Of a stretch of DNA of 64,000 nt, positions 49,782-62,360 are shown piece after piece (position 1 is the first letter of the stretch; every line of letters begins with the position of its first letter). A model generated the notes under the pieces. It saw only the letters and a program-made list of their open reading frames with translations. It searched no databases and was not told the origin of the DNA. The stretch is from Valencia hispanica. Taxonomy: Eukaryota > Chordata > Actinopteri > Cyprinodontiformes > Valenciidae. The translations under genes were made by a program, and so were the position numbers. The stretch covers positions 5,642,821-5,706,820 of the forward strand of contig OY747713.1 in assembly GCA_963556495.2 (NCBI GenBank), given 5' to 3'.

Positions 49782-51899
49782 ATAGTTTGCCAGGTAGTGT
49801 ATCACTCCATCCCCAGAACATACTTTCAGATTGTTGCACCTTCAAAAATTCCAACGCATGCCCTTACCTGAACTGACTTCTTTCAATGCATGTTCAATGC
49901 ATCTTTATGAACAGGGCCGAGATAATTACAGCCCTTTACCGACCCTGAACACTTGCTCTCAGGGGGGCACTTTTTTTCACATCTAGTTTATGAGCTGAAA
50001 TATTGTATGAAAATATGCTCAACTGTAAAGCAAAGTAATAATTTTCCATCCTTCTCTCAGGGACTCCTCCATCTGTCGAACCAGTGGGTTATGACATTAT
50101 TTGACCTCTTAAAACCTTGAAGACAAGTTTATGAGTATATCCAGTCATTGAGATCCAGGAAGATGGAAACATCATAAACCCTCAAGACATGAAAAGAATC
50201 ACCCTGAGGACACTTTCTGATGTGGAGACTGTTTTATGCAAGTATGAATGTGAGGAGTTGCATTTATGAAGATGTGAGGAGAAATGGGCATTTGAAAAGT
50301 TCACCCTATAGTCAGACTGGGCAATCTTCAGTGACAGGAAAAAGAAATTAAGAGCCTCCAAGGTCTCAGTTAGGAAGGTAAATATTAAAGTTCATGAAAG
50401 GACTATAAAAAAAACATAGAAAAAGAATGGACTTAAGGAGGAAGGCTCCAGAGTTGCATATTAACCATGTAATTAGGTATGTAACGTGTTTTACCCTATC
50501 CTACATGCTTTCTTTTGCCAGTTTTCATCTTACTTGATTCCTTTGGGGTTTCCAGCAGATGCTATGGTCCAATATCACTCCAAATTGGCAAGAAGAGCGT
50601 ACAAAAGTCCCTCCACATGATAGGAGAGACTGATAAAGTCAGACAGAGGAGACTTATTGCTGCTAAAGGAAGTTGAATGTGTTTGCATCTTTGGGTGTAC
50701 TCAGTTTTTCCAATTACTGTAGCTTTGTAGTACTTTGTAGTACTGATGGACTTTCTTCCATCAGTCTGAGATTCTTTAACATGTGACCCCCTCTCACTGT
50801 CATCCTTTCAGTCGTCTCCACCCCTTCCCTCAGTCAGTCTTTTATTCACAGCTGTCGATCAAGCTTTCCCTCGCTGTCACTCTGCCTCTCTGACAAGTCT
50901 TTATTTTTATCGCTTGCTCCATAAATCTCTTTGAATCCATTCTCTCCACAACTATCATTCTCTTCTCCTCTCACTCACCCCTGTATTTGTGGTTTCTCAC
51001 CATCTCTTTCTCCTTCAGCTTTATGTTTTTCATAGCTTTTTATTATATCAATCTTTTTTTTTCTGTCACTTCTGGCTGCCTTCTCGCCGTCTGGCTCCGT
51101 TTCGTCCTTCTCCCATATTTTATCTCTACCTTTATGTCACTTCATTCTCATCATTTGTCTCCCTTTGAGGCCAGGAAAGCTTTTGGATGTGTGAGTGTGA
51201 GTGTGTGATTGGTTGTGAGGCTAAGCTATATAAAAGCAGCATACTGAGAAAATTAAAAAGAGATTTAACGGTTTCTCCGGTGACAGATGGAAAATGAAGA
51301 GTATGTTGGTGTGTAAAAATATATTTTGTGTATTCTTTTTTTTTCTGCATCAGTGTGTGTGTGCACGTGCATGTGTGTGTGTTATTGACCATCAGGGCGA
51401 GGGCAAATGTGGTGACCAAAAGCAACAGAAGGATTAAAAATGTGTGGATTTATAGAAACAGTTTATAAAGTGATGAATTGAGAGTGTAAGCATGCATGCG
51501 GCAGCTACTCCAGAAACAAATTAAATAATACAAGATATTTTTGCTTGTAACAAGCTAAACAATTTGTCAATGGAACACATGAAAATGTTCTGGAAAATAT
51601 TTATTGAAATAAGACTATTTATTTAAAAAACAAGAAAAAACATCCATAAACAAGGGATTTTTACTTTCTTTAAAATCGTTCTTCGCAGTGTATGTGCAAA
51701 TTTTGCACCAAAATCCATCTATGCACCAATGTTTGCACACACAGTTTAGTGATTTTAGTTGTTATGCATCAAGTGACCACTTTTATTCAAACACTTGGAA
51801 CATTTTCATCCTTTGAAGTGTACCAGTCAGAGTTAAGTGAGTTTTTTTGTGATTTTAGGTGATAGATCAGCGCAAAGTAGCTTAGAAATGTAAAATGTA

Positions 51900-52410
51900 C
51901 AATATTATTTTTACCATTAGAGAACATCAGAGAACAGCCAGCATCATGAAACCAAGGAACACAGCAGGCAGCTCAGGGATGACATGTTTAAAGTCTGCAG
52001 GAGGCCATTTTGTGCTGTGGTTTCCAAACGTTGCAACTTCTCACCAAGCAATAGTGAAAGACCTAAAGTATCCAAACTTTGTGAGCAATTTAAGAATGGC
52101 ATAATGAGATCAAAGCAGCCTCACAAAACACTACAAAAAAACTAACCAAAGATCTACTGCATCAGTCTCTTCAAACTTGTAATTTGGTCAAAATATTTCA
52201 TTTGAAATGTATTTTTCACATGAATTTTGGGTGAGATTTGGGTTCACAACTCACAGTAATCTTTCCGACCACAACTTTCAGAACTAATGAAGTCAAAGAA
52301 ATAAACATAGGAAAGAACCTGCTCTGGTCAAATAAAACCAAAACTGATCATTTTGACCTGCATTTAAAACATCATGACAACCCAAAGCTGCATTTCACAC
52401 TGAATCAGTG
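51900..52410 (+). mobile_element. Decayed Tc1-like transposon
   Basis: The part at 51930-51990 corresponds to the N-terminal ATCATGAAGACCAAGGAACA-type region of Tc1-like transposases. The part at 52315-52400 (GCTCTGGTCAAATAAAACCA) corresponds to the LWSDETK catalytic segment, with the stop TAA replacing one codon. The order is right but stops and gaps are many. It appears to belong to the same broad family as 46380-46715. Confidence 0.65.
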
Positions 52411-52422
52411 GCAAGATGGGGA

Positions 52423-52463
52423 GATGGATGGATGGATGGATGGATGGATGGATGGATGGATGG
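52423..52463. repeat. (GATG)n microsatellite
   Basis: About ten GATG units, lying immediately after the Tc1-like remnant. Confidence 0.95.
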
Positions 52464-55400
52464 CTTTCTAATTTCAGCACATAGAACAATTCATAGAGCA
52501 GGAGATGTATTCTTCTCATTCTTGCATTCTTCTGTATCTTATGAGACTGATAATGTGCAATCTGAACCTTTACGTTCAGCCTCTCTGACACATGGGGGAA
52601 AAAAACGAGCTCACACAGCTTCCTTATGGTGCCTGTTGGATGTGAAGTCAGCTTCTTTCAGGAACACAATGCTATCACCTGCAGCATCAACTTGAACGTA
52701 CTGAGTCTGTCAGGTACAGCATCTCTGTGTGCAGAAAGACTATCAGCGGGAGCTCGCTATTTACCGTGGAATTGTGGGAACATTCATAAAGCAAATGTAG
52801 TCATGCAGCGATTCTTTTTATAAAAATTATAATCACTGTTTCCGCCAATAGATGCTGAGAGGAAGTATTGCTGCTAATGCGAACAAAGGTGTCAGTGCTT
52901 CAGCTTTAGTTTAAAGTAGCTGCAGGCATGCATGATGGTGATACTTGTCCATGTTTCCAAGAGTCTCATCAGTAAATATTGCACAAGATGAGTACAGATT
53001 ATTAACTATTTAGCAACCCTCTTCATTTATGTACGCTTCAACAAAAACAGGCACGAAAAGCAGCCATCATGGAAAGAGTCAAAGGTTGGATACCGTCTCA
53101 AAGCATGAGGGGGTTTTCATGCTTGATCTGGATGTTGTGTCCAGTTCTTAAGGACTCCTCACCTGTCAGCGAGGCATTGTAACACCTGATCTTTTAAACC
53201 TCGCCTGTTGATTACAGCATTCAGAGATTTAACATCAAAGAGAGCAGGTTGCAGACTCCTCGCTTAACAAGAACACTAAGTCGCTCCCTTTCTTTCAAGT
53301 TGGGAGAAAAAAACCCAGAGTTCACATCTTTGATGCTTACGGTGATCGTGTTTGATGAAAGGAAGGATGTCCTCCACCTTGCTATCCTCCAGTTTCACCA
53401 TTTGCCTTCAAATTCAACTTGTTTGTTTGAACATTAATTAGCTTCCAGAACAAAATTCTGTGACCTAAAAGGAAAAGCTAACAAGCAAACAATGCCTATC
53501 AGACGGAGGCACTTCTGTATTTGCAGCAAATATCTGACGGGATGTTGACTTTTGTTTATTTTGACTCACAGAACGCACAGCATCCAGCATCGTTCTCCGC
53601 TGACATCTTAAATCATGAATTAAAATCCGCTGGGATTCACAGAAATGCTTAACCATAACCCAAGGGTTTAATTAGGAAGACTGAAAAAAATGTTGACCAA
53701 GTTTCCATCCTCGCTAACCATCAGTAAATGCTGCAGGCAGGCTAGTTGTTGAAGCTAATTAAGCAGCGATCTGTTTCCTGCATCATATTGACTCTGGGAG
53801 CAGACACCTGCCGCACTCTGAAGCTTTGAGGAGCTAATAAGACTTTTTTCCCCCCCCCCTCCATTGCTGCACCTCTGTGAAACCTTACAGATGCTGCCAA
53901 TTAAGATTCACAGCAGTGCAGGATTTGTGGCCATGCAGGATGTGAACGAGTCGCTAGACAATGTTTTGGTTTTGTTTGAGACGTTAAAGCAGAAGTAATT
54001 CTGTGGGTGGAATTTCGTGGGAGAAATGAAAAATTCTCCAACGCATGGAATGCCTTTACAGCTGAATGGTAAATGCATATTAATATTCTGACACCCATGT
54101 CGTGTAAACAATTTGCAAATGCATGGCTGGATTTAGGGCGAAGGTCATTGGGGTCGAGGCCCTCACTTCTAAAATGTGAACCCACCCCTAATGGTTGCTT
54201 GTTTTGCAGCTGGATGCCTGTAAACAATACAATCTATATAACTATTTTACTCCTATAATGATGTAGGGTTAACAACTCAAGTCATAATTAAAATAAAGTA
54301 CGCCCTCTATCAATTTATTAATTTAATTCATAAATGATCTGATTTGTGCCAAGTTCTGAAATTGTTCATATCTCCAACGTTAAGTGTTTAAAAAAAACGA
54401 AAACGAACACACAACATCATCTCATTATACATTAAACAAAATCAGAAAGGTATAATGGAAGAGTTGGTGAAAACGTAACACCTCTTGACAACTGCATTTC
54501 CTTACAAAGCAATAAAAACGGATTAAACTCCAATTACAAAGGATGTGTGTTCTTTTCAGCATGACTGGGTATGTGTGATAGAAAGTTACTGTCAGAACCT
54601 TCCACGGTTATTGGCAGATTATACAAAGATCTCAAGAAATTAAATTAAAAATAATTGCTAACATTTCACCACATTACCATATTTCACCATATTAAAAGAG
54701 GCAAAGGCTTTTCATTAAGAAGGGAATAATAACTATATGATTTTTAAATGTGTTCTGGTCATTGGGGCTTTCTTTAATTAGCTTATCAGGAAAGTTTGTC
54801 TAACAGCGGCTGGGTCAGATACATCTAACAGAAATATTCTGTGGGTCAGAAGCTAAATCATGTCGAAAACCATGTTCTAAAATGCCAAATCTGTTGCATC
54901 TTCATGAAATAGATCAATACAATGTTTATATTAGTAATTAAATTCAGGAAATGATTTATTACAGAGTGATTTAATGTGCTTATATTAATAGATGTTGATG
55001 AATATAGCTTAAAGCTAATGAAAACCCAATTTTTGTTTTCTAAAAATACTACTGCAGACTAATAAGAAAATAAGTTTTATACAGAAATCTTACTTTATGG
55101 ACATGTTATCATTCACATCCTGCACAAGGAGGTTAATTCATTAAAAGATTGTAGTGAAAAAAGCAGACTGTTCACAGAGTACTTTATCAAAGCTTAATAA
55201 TGGAAAGTTGAGTGGAGGAAAAAATATTGAAGCCCCAGAGTCAAAGCTGTTCCTGGTCCAGTTTAAAGTCTCCACACAGTCAGTGTTCATTTGAGGAGCT
55301 ATATCCTCTGCTGCTGTTGGTCCATCAGGTTTTATTCAATCAAAGTCAGCACAGCTGTCCACAAGGAAACATTCATGCTCACTTCATTCTTTTATTAACA

Positions 55401-57222
55401 GTAAGCCCTCATCATCAAAATGAACAGATTAACACAATATACACTTTTCATTTCTTGTATTACTATGATACTCTAATTCTTTGAGATGCACCTGCATACA
55501 GCCACTGAACGTCTGCACAGACTACATCCCCAAGCTTCTCCCATGAGACATCACATATACAGCTCTTGCTCAAAAGCCCAGTGTCCCGTCCCCATGAAGC
55601 CATCCACATTAATAGCTAAAGCTACACCTTTATTGAGAGCCTAGAGTGACAAATAAAACCACATTCAGCTGCAGCAGCTCCTTACGAGGCGAACGTATGC
55701 ACCGAGCTAACCAGGAGCACAGCTCCGTGTTGCATTACTGACCAGAAAAGAAAAAAAAAGGTACAGTCATTTGCCCACTCAAGACAAAACGAATGAAGCC
55801 TGCATCTCATTTAGCAGGCAGCACAGACAAGCCTTATAAAACATGCATGGCATGTACTCCCCAGCTATATCCGCCTTCACATACAGTATACACTGAAAAT
55901 GAACCGAACAAAAGCTGCAGAATGGAGCCCACTTCTGTCTGGCCTGTATGCTCCATCATCCTCTGACAGGCAATTATTATATCATGCACCACATGCCAAA
56001 CATACGCAAAGGCTAATATACAATCAGATCTGCTGAGAGCTGAGGTGTGTACTGCAACACGAACCGTTCACACAGACGTCAGGTTAATAATTCAATACCG
56101 TGGTTAAGAAGGGAGGCCTCCCTCCTTATTCAATTATTGACAAGCAACATCTCAGCTCTGCTTCTGACCTGAGGGATGTGGGCAGGCAGAGAGGAGAGGA
56201 AGCAGGAGGAGAAGGAGACTGGGGGGGGGAGGAAGAGAGGTGAGGAGGACAGATATATTTGGAGAAACACAGAAGGAACACAGGTGAGCTGTAAATATAC
56301 CCAGAAAGCTTTAAACTGGAACTAAAATGGAGAGATGGATGGAGGTAAATTCTGCAGGAACTGTATGCTGATTTTTTTGGCTTTATTCATAAATCTGCCA
56401 GTTTGTTGCCAAGGGCTACACAGCTCCCAGTTCACAGTTTTCATTTCAGAGCAATTACAGCTTGTTGCTGCCCCGCTCCCTTCTCTGCATGTACTGGATG
56501 ACAGTCTGTCACATTACCTGCAGCTGGCCTTCAATCCCGTTTGTTTTTTTGTTTTTTTTATTATTTCGTACAGTGAGAAGTCTGCCTCTGCTTAGTTTTT
56601 ATTTGCATTTTCAGCATTTTATTTTGTTCCTTTAAAGACTCACATTTCCGGATTTCTCTCTACATTTCAGTCATTATTTCAGGTAAATAGAAAAATCACT
56701 GGCTAATATTTCTATAGTGGTCAACCTTTGAACATAGAAGCTTCAAATAGATGGATGAATACATCAATTTGAAAGAATTCTTTCCTGTGAGGAATAAATT
56801 AGGACGCGCCCTCTTTTATTTCCACTGAAAATAACTAAAGTACAAACACAGGTATCACATCTGGAGCAGATGATGAGAACATAATCATCAGGATATATGA
56901 AGGAACTTTGCACTCTTTAAACTTAATTTAGTTTTATGTGATCATGACTTCTGCGGTGAGCATGAACACACATGGTGAGATGCAAAGGGGGCCTTCATGA
57001 AGAAAATTGTATGACCTTATAAGTTTGATTTATAGGGGTCTCAAAAAAAATCTAAACTAGTCTACAAGTGAGAACAGCTGATCAGGTAGCCAGGCCTGGC
57101 TGTTCAAGCATGCAGACTGTAAGATGCTAAAAGAAGCCTACAAAACTCCTAAAATATCATCATGGAACCAACAGCAGGTTCATATTGTTCTTGATATGAA
57201 AGAGCATGTCTGTTATGGGTGT

Positions 57223-57615
57223 TAACGGTACACAAAGCCTCACGGTTCGGTACGTCCCCGTTTGGTACGTTGTCGGTACACTTTAATCAAGAAAAATAAA
57301 TACAAATGTACATATATCTTTTTTTTTTTTTAGTTTGATCAGCATTAAACAAAGAACCTTGGGGTGTCGCGTGGCGTAGTGGTTAGAGCAGGCGCCCCAT
57401 GTGCAGAGGCCTTGGTCCTTGAAGCGGCTGTCCCCGGTTCAAGTCCTGTCCCGGGTGACCTTTGCCACATGTCTTCTCCCACCTCTCTCCCCCTTCAAAA
57501 CTCTGTCCACTGTCAATAAAGGCCACTCAGGCCCAAAAACCTTTAAAAAACAACAACTAAGAACCTTGTTTCCTGAGTACCTATATTTCAATTCCTGACA
57601 TGAATTAAATCAGTG
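57223..57615 (+). mobile_element. hAT element fragment related to the 4735 and 23882 copies
   Basis: TTAACGGTACACAAAGCCTC at the left, then CACTTTAATCAAGAAAAATA and GATCAGCATTAAACAAAGAA, follows the left half of the two longer hAT copies. It is split by a SINE at 57361 and resumes at about 57559. The right half and right terminal repeat are missing. Confidence 0.65.
57361..57558 (+). mobile_element. tRNA-derived SINE with 9-bp target duplication
   Basis: The element starts GGGGTGTCGCGTGGCGTAGT. It has a pol III A box (TGGCGTAGTGG, 57372-57382) and B box (GGTTCAAGTCC, 57436-57446), then a non-tRNA body ending in GTCAATAAAGGCCACTCAGG and an A-rich tail. The 9-mer AAGAACCTT flanks it at 57352-57360 and 57559-57567. 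This SINE type is widespread in percomorph fishes. It is inserted in an hAT fragment and is therefore younger than it. Confidence 0.9.
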
Positions 57616-57639
57616 TTAATGTTTAGAATTTTTTAAATA

Positions 57640-57975
57640 GCAGTCGAGCATTTAGCAAGAGACAGGAAAAGGTTCAACTTTAGCTCATACCACCTGTGAA
57701 GCACAGAGGAGGAAGTGTCATGGTTTGGGAACGCTTGGCTGCAACAGGACAGCCCACCATTGTAGTATCCACAATAAACTTTATAGTGTATCAGAGGGTG
57801 TTTGAGGAATATATTAACTGTGTTGCTGCAACATGACAATGACTCATAACATCCCGGTAAATCCACAAAGGACTGGTTAAGAATTAAAAAACTAAAAGGC
57901 CCTTGGCCTAGTCAAAGCCCAGATCTCGAACTCAATGAGATCCGGGGTGATCTGAGATGGGCTGTAGAAGTGGGA
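57640..57975 (+). mobile_element. Tc1-like transposase C-terminal fragment
   Basis: The plus strand reads VKHRGGSVMVWE near 57693 and, after decay, PWPSQSPDLELNEI near 57899, two standard Tc1-like landmarks in the right order. No intact frame remains. Confidence 0.75.
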
Positions 57976-58539
57976 GAACCTTTTCTCAGATTGATGTTTG
58001 TTGAAAACAATCAATCCAATTTTAACAGATAACATTTTTTTTTAATAAGACATCGATATGAAAATGTCTCCAAAAGAACGTTTTTAAACTTTATATAGAG
58101 TTTGTTGCATTGTTTGTATGTTGGAGTCAACAGCTGGATATTGTCTTTAGGAGAGTGAAAGTTCTTTACTTTGTCAGTGAGGCTGGATATACTTCAGTGA
58201 AACAGCAAATGATTTGTAACTTCTGGATTTCTTACAGAAGGCACCATTACCTTCCTCGCTTTGTTTGTTCTCTCAGAAGACACAGCATGAAGTCTCCCAG
58301 CAGATCGAAGTATTATGGAGCAGTTTGAATTCAGCAGCTTTTTTTGATTTTGCATATCTTACATCTCTCTCTCTTACACACACACATCTTGAGGGAAGCT
58401 AAAAATTGTTCTACTTATTTCATAGATCTGTCCTCCTTACTATCTGCCCGTGGAGCTGTCTGGCTGATCTGAGACGCTGCCGCTCACCACCACCGGACTA
58501 TCCTCGCATACTTTCCCGCTTCCCGTTCCACGCTGACCG

Positions 58540-58575
58540 CTGCCGCACTGCCGCACTGCCTCACTGCCGCACTGC
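58540..58575. repeat. 8-bp tandem repeat
   Basis: The unit CTGCCGCA is repeated about 4.5 times (one unit reads CTGCCTCA). The tract accounts for the alternating short frame here. Confidence 0.9.
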
Positions 58576-59134
58576 TCAACGGTTTCTGCATTTGGATTCT
58601 CCCCGGAGACCTTTCACTCACCGTTAGCTGCGATTTATTTCAAACTCAGGGAAAATTCTTGATGACTCCAGGATTCAGTGATGCTGTTGGGCCCTTAAAG
58701 GACTACTTTTTAATGTTTCGCGGCCTAATGTGCTGAAATTGTGCATTTTCAGGAAGTTTTTTCCCTCTTCCTTGTGGCTACATGCGATTATGTAAGTGAA
58801 TGCTGAAAGCACTCCTGAAAAGTTAAAAGAGGAGCAGTAACTAGGTAATCCTCAATAGTTGAGCTGTTGGTAAGCAGTCTTTTTATAAAAGCCTTATACT
58901 ATTCCTTTTTAACACACTTTTGTCACTCTTCTTCAGCTCTGACGTCTTGATACTAGTCATTAGTCCTATTTGGTTGTGAGTGCGCCAGGTGGCATCATGT
59001 TGGAGTAGCTCTGTTTAATTAGCTCTGATTTGTTCATAGGTTGTCTGGTTGAGGCGTTGCTTTTTATGGACCAAACAGCAGAGAGAGAAGGAGGAAGTTT
59101 AAACCATCATAATGGGCAAGGATCATATCCCCAA

Positions 59135-59215
59135 CATCTCTCTGCTTGGCTTTCTGACCACAGGACAATATTTAACTTCCCTTTGGGATAAATAAAGTTT
59201 TTGAATTGAATTTAA
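59135..59215 (+). mobile_element. Non-LTR retrotransposon 3' tail
   Basis: TTAACTTCCCTTTGGGATAA then ATAAAGTTTTTGAATTGAAT matches the tail at 20580-20632. Only the tail is present. Confidence 0.5.
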
Positions 59216-59704
59216 GCATACAGCATGCAGCTATGCTTGGTTCCTACCAGTTTACTTTAACGTCTGGTCTGTTGCGCTGATTCGGATTTTCTTTATAAAA
59301 GGATTATAACTAGGGCTTCACCACAATGGGACAAAATATTATTTTTGAATAATGCAATGATGATGTCAGAGATTAACTCATAATTCCTCATCTCTTCTTC
59401 TGTTCCGTCCTGACAAAATCCCCTCACTAGTCTCTGTGAGATAAAGCATCTGTTCACAAATCTCTAAGCAAATACAGCATAGGGTTAAAAAATATATCCA
59501 ACTGGCCAAATACGGAACTGGCATACAGAGTGTGAATGCACGACAGACACAAATATCAGTCCATCATAAATTGCATGGAAGCGGCTGTTTGAGATTTTAC
59601 TCATAAGAGAGGCAGTTCTATTACTCCAACTTATTTCCCTTTGACTAGACTAAAAATGTAACAAAATTGATCATACAAGGAAAAATAAAGTGCGGCACGT
59701 TCTT

Positions 59705-59880
59705 CTATCCATCCATCCATCCATGCTTATTCTTATGGGGGCGCTGGTGCCTAACTCCAGCAGTAATTGGGCGAGAAGTGAGGTCACCCTGTGCAGGTCA
59801 TCAGTCCATCACAGGGCAAAGAGACACACAGGAGAACCAACCATGCACCAATATCAGCTTGCTAATAACCTCCCAGAGCT
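59705..59880. mobile_element. Common fish interspersed repeat fragment
   Basis: (ATCC)n followed by GCTTATTCTTATGGGGGCGC, then CAGCAGTAATTGGGCGAGAA and CAGTCCATCACAGGGCAAAG, is a familiar dispersed pattern in fish. A shorter related piece is at 45045-45110. Confidence 0.55.
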
Positions 59881-60121
59881 CACCTTATCCAGTCCAGTAA
59901 AACCAATAAAACGCTAGACACAGACTAGACACATAGGTGCAGACTGTCCCTGTTATTTCTTTCTTTTGGGAGAATGTTGTTTGCAGTGATGACTGCCAGA
60001 AACAAACATTTGTGTGCTCCATATGCCCTGCCCCTCAAACGGCTCTTTGCTCCTAAAATAACTTTTACAGAACCCTTTCTGTGCCGCTGATTACTTCATT
60101 TCTTCAATCTTTTCTGCATAC

Positions 60122-60439
60122 AGTGGACAACCAGTATTCACTGGGGTTAGCGTGAGACCCCCTCCAAAAACCCTTATAATTGCCTATTTTAATAGGCCAA
60201 ATAAACGTTAATATATATTAATTTGCACAGATGAAACTTGGCACTACTGCAGAAGCTACAGTTTTCTTTATCTCTGCTCTTGGTGGTTCAACCAGTCAGC
60301 ACCAAGGGAAAGGAATGGTGCCCCTGGATTGGCTGCTTTACGAGCCTCAGCCTTTTACAGCTTTCCAAGCGGCAATTCCTTTCAAGTATTTTAGATAAGC
60401 TCTACGAAACAAATCTGCAAATACCTGTTGTGCCACAGA
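60122..60439 (+). mobile_element. Tigger-like MITE, copy 3
   Basis: It starts after TA with CAGTGGACAACCAGTATTCA and ends near 60439 in a degraded TGTGCCACAG, followed by ATA. The interior shares blocks with 17126-17576 (reverse) and 39507-39738, such as GGATTGGCTGCTTTACG and ATTTTAGATAAGCTCTACG. It has no coding capacity. Confidence 0.65.
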
Positions 60440-60499
60440 TAGGTAGGTTTTGGCTATGACTAATTATAAATAATTGCTTAGGGCAATTATTTATCAGAT

Positions 60500-62360
60500 T
60501 AATAATTTTATGTAAAAATTACCAAATTTAGGGGCACCACCTGGATTCTAGGAATTTCAATAGCCAAACTGTTCAGTCTCAGTTTATGTTTATGATTACC
60601 TGCCTGATAAGGCTGAGGTAATTAAACAATATATGAAGGAATAAGTTATTGGCGTACCTGAACAGCAAGTTACAACACATGTAGGTGAAATAACAACAAT
60701 GGTTTTCCAAAATACAAGAGTTTATTACAAAAAGAATTCACTTTCAGTTAACATACTTTAATCAACAAACTCACCAAACTAGTAACACTCAACTAAACTG
60801 CTAAGAAAAAAATAACGATAATAAAACTCACACTCAGAATTAGAACAGTAAAAGTGATAATAATGCAGAGAAATAGAAACAACAATAAATTGATAATGAT
60901 GTCACAGTTTAGAAGGAATATGTTTGCTCAAAGACCAAGGCTTGTATTGAACAGTGTTGGGAATGAGGCTAAGTTAGTTTTAAACTAATTGCGATTAGTT
61001 TAAGACTAATCAGCAGATTCTGGTTTGTTTTCAAACCACCAATTCACAATGCAAAGCAAAAGTGAAGAAAAACATTGTTTGGAAGAAGCAATGTTTCATT
61101 AAACCATTTGCTGAGTTAGAACTCAATAACCTTTAGATAATTGATTCTATTTTATGGATCGGTCACCGCAGTGATTGATCAAATTTAATATTTAGACTTT
61201 ATGTTGACATTAACGGCCGTACCAATTATGTCGATCTAATTTAGTATTTTGACTTACCAAGAAGGCGGTCTCAAAAATGACTTAAAAGATTAGTTTTAGT
61301 GTTTAAACTATCCGTTTTAAAGTCGATCTCTATTTTTAATAGCATTAACGGCAGTCTTTATTGTTCATGAAAAAAAGGCCGTCAATGGCGGGCCCACGTG
61401 GTTCGCTAGAGCATGTAGCTTACAGCTAACTCACGTGGTGCTGCTTAAAGTCGCTCTGGATCATTTATTAAACATCAAACAAAGAAAAACTGTCGGATTG
61501 AGTAACTCAGGTTGCAGGATATAAAACGACTTTCCATCGGAAACCTCGAAAATCACTGTTTAAACCTCCAGGCCGACTGGCCTGTTTGTACCCAAACAAT
61601 AAATGAAATCTTACACAAAGTAACAAATCACAGTGAAAATAAAAACCCTTAAATCCTGTTTAAACTAACCTAATCTCGCCTCTGCCCAGACAGACCTTAT
61701 TGAACGGCTAAAGTTCTCCAGGTTGCTCCGTGGATGATGGGCGAAGCCAAAACAACGTTAGCCCGCAGGCTAGCCACAGCTACGGTCCGTTAGCAGTGGG
61801 AGGATTATAGCTGTTGAATCGCGGGTAGCATTAGCTTGGACGGCGTGTCGTCCTCTTCGGCTTGCTAAACAGCGATCAGCTGCACCTCATTTCACTGACA
61901 CAGTACCTTCTCTGCAGGTTCAAGATAGCATTGTCCCAGGCTTTGTCGCGGTGGGGTAACGCTCCAGTCTCGACGCGGTTCTGCGGCATTTATTAGCTTG
62001 TTAGCGGCTCGCTTCATACGGCAGCATCTGTTCAGAAAGCAGGGCTCAGGGCGGAACAGTGGGGTTTATCTCAAAACACTGGGTTTGATTCACCTGATTG
62101 ATCAGCAGTATTGTCGTCGTTGGAGTGAGCTCCTCCCAGAACTCGCGTCTTTTACCTCGCCAGCGAAGGAAGGATTGGATCTCTCCTGGCGCTGTTTGGC
62201 TGAACGCCAGAACTGGAGAGGGCGTGAAGGTCTCCGGCGGTGCCTTATATGACCTCTGGTCCTCTTCTTCTCCTGTCGGAGCTAGAATGTGGGTTAGCGC
62301 CACCCAATGGCTGTGTGTCCGCAACATACCGAAGCGCAAAATAGACGGCGGTCCACTGTA
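60500..62360. other. Unassigned block with a CpG-richer right half
   Basis: The left half is AT-rich and has, on the minus strand, an AATAAA at about 60720 preceding a TTGTATTTTGG stretch. The right half (61380-62345) has many CpGs compared with its surroundings and overlapping open frames on both strands (plus 61998-62252 and 62098-62367, minus 62046-62339), none with a recognisable domain. A TATA-like CATATAAGG is on the minus strand near 62245. GGTCCACTG just before TA at 62357-62360 resembles a Tigger-type right end. It may be a mobile element, a retroelement long repeat or a promoter; I cannot decide. Confidence 0.35.

Noticed and set aside
57361..57446. tRNA gene, because A and B boxes are present
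   Set aside because: The boxes belong to a SINE with a non-tRNA body and flanking target duplications; no full cloverleaf was evident.
60122..62360. A single 2.2-kb Tigger element spanning from 60122 to the CAGTGGAC-like right end at 62360
   Set aside because: The MITE copy at 60122 appears to end near 60439 by comparison with the other copies, and the intervening DNA shows no transposase.
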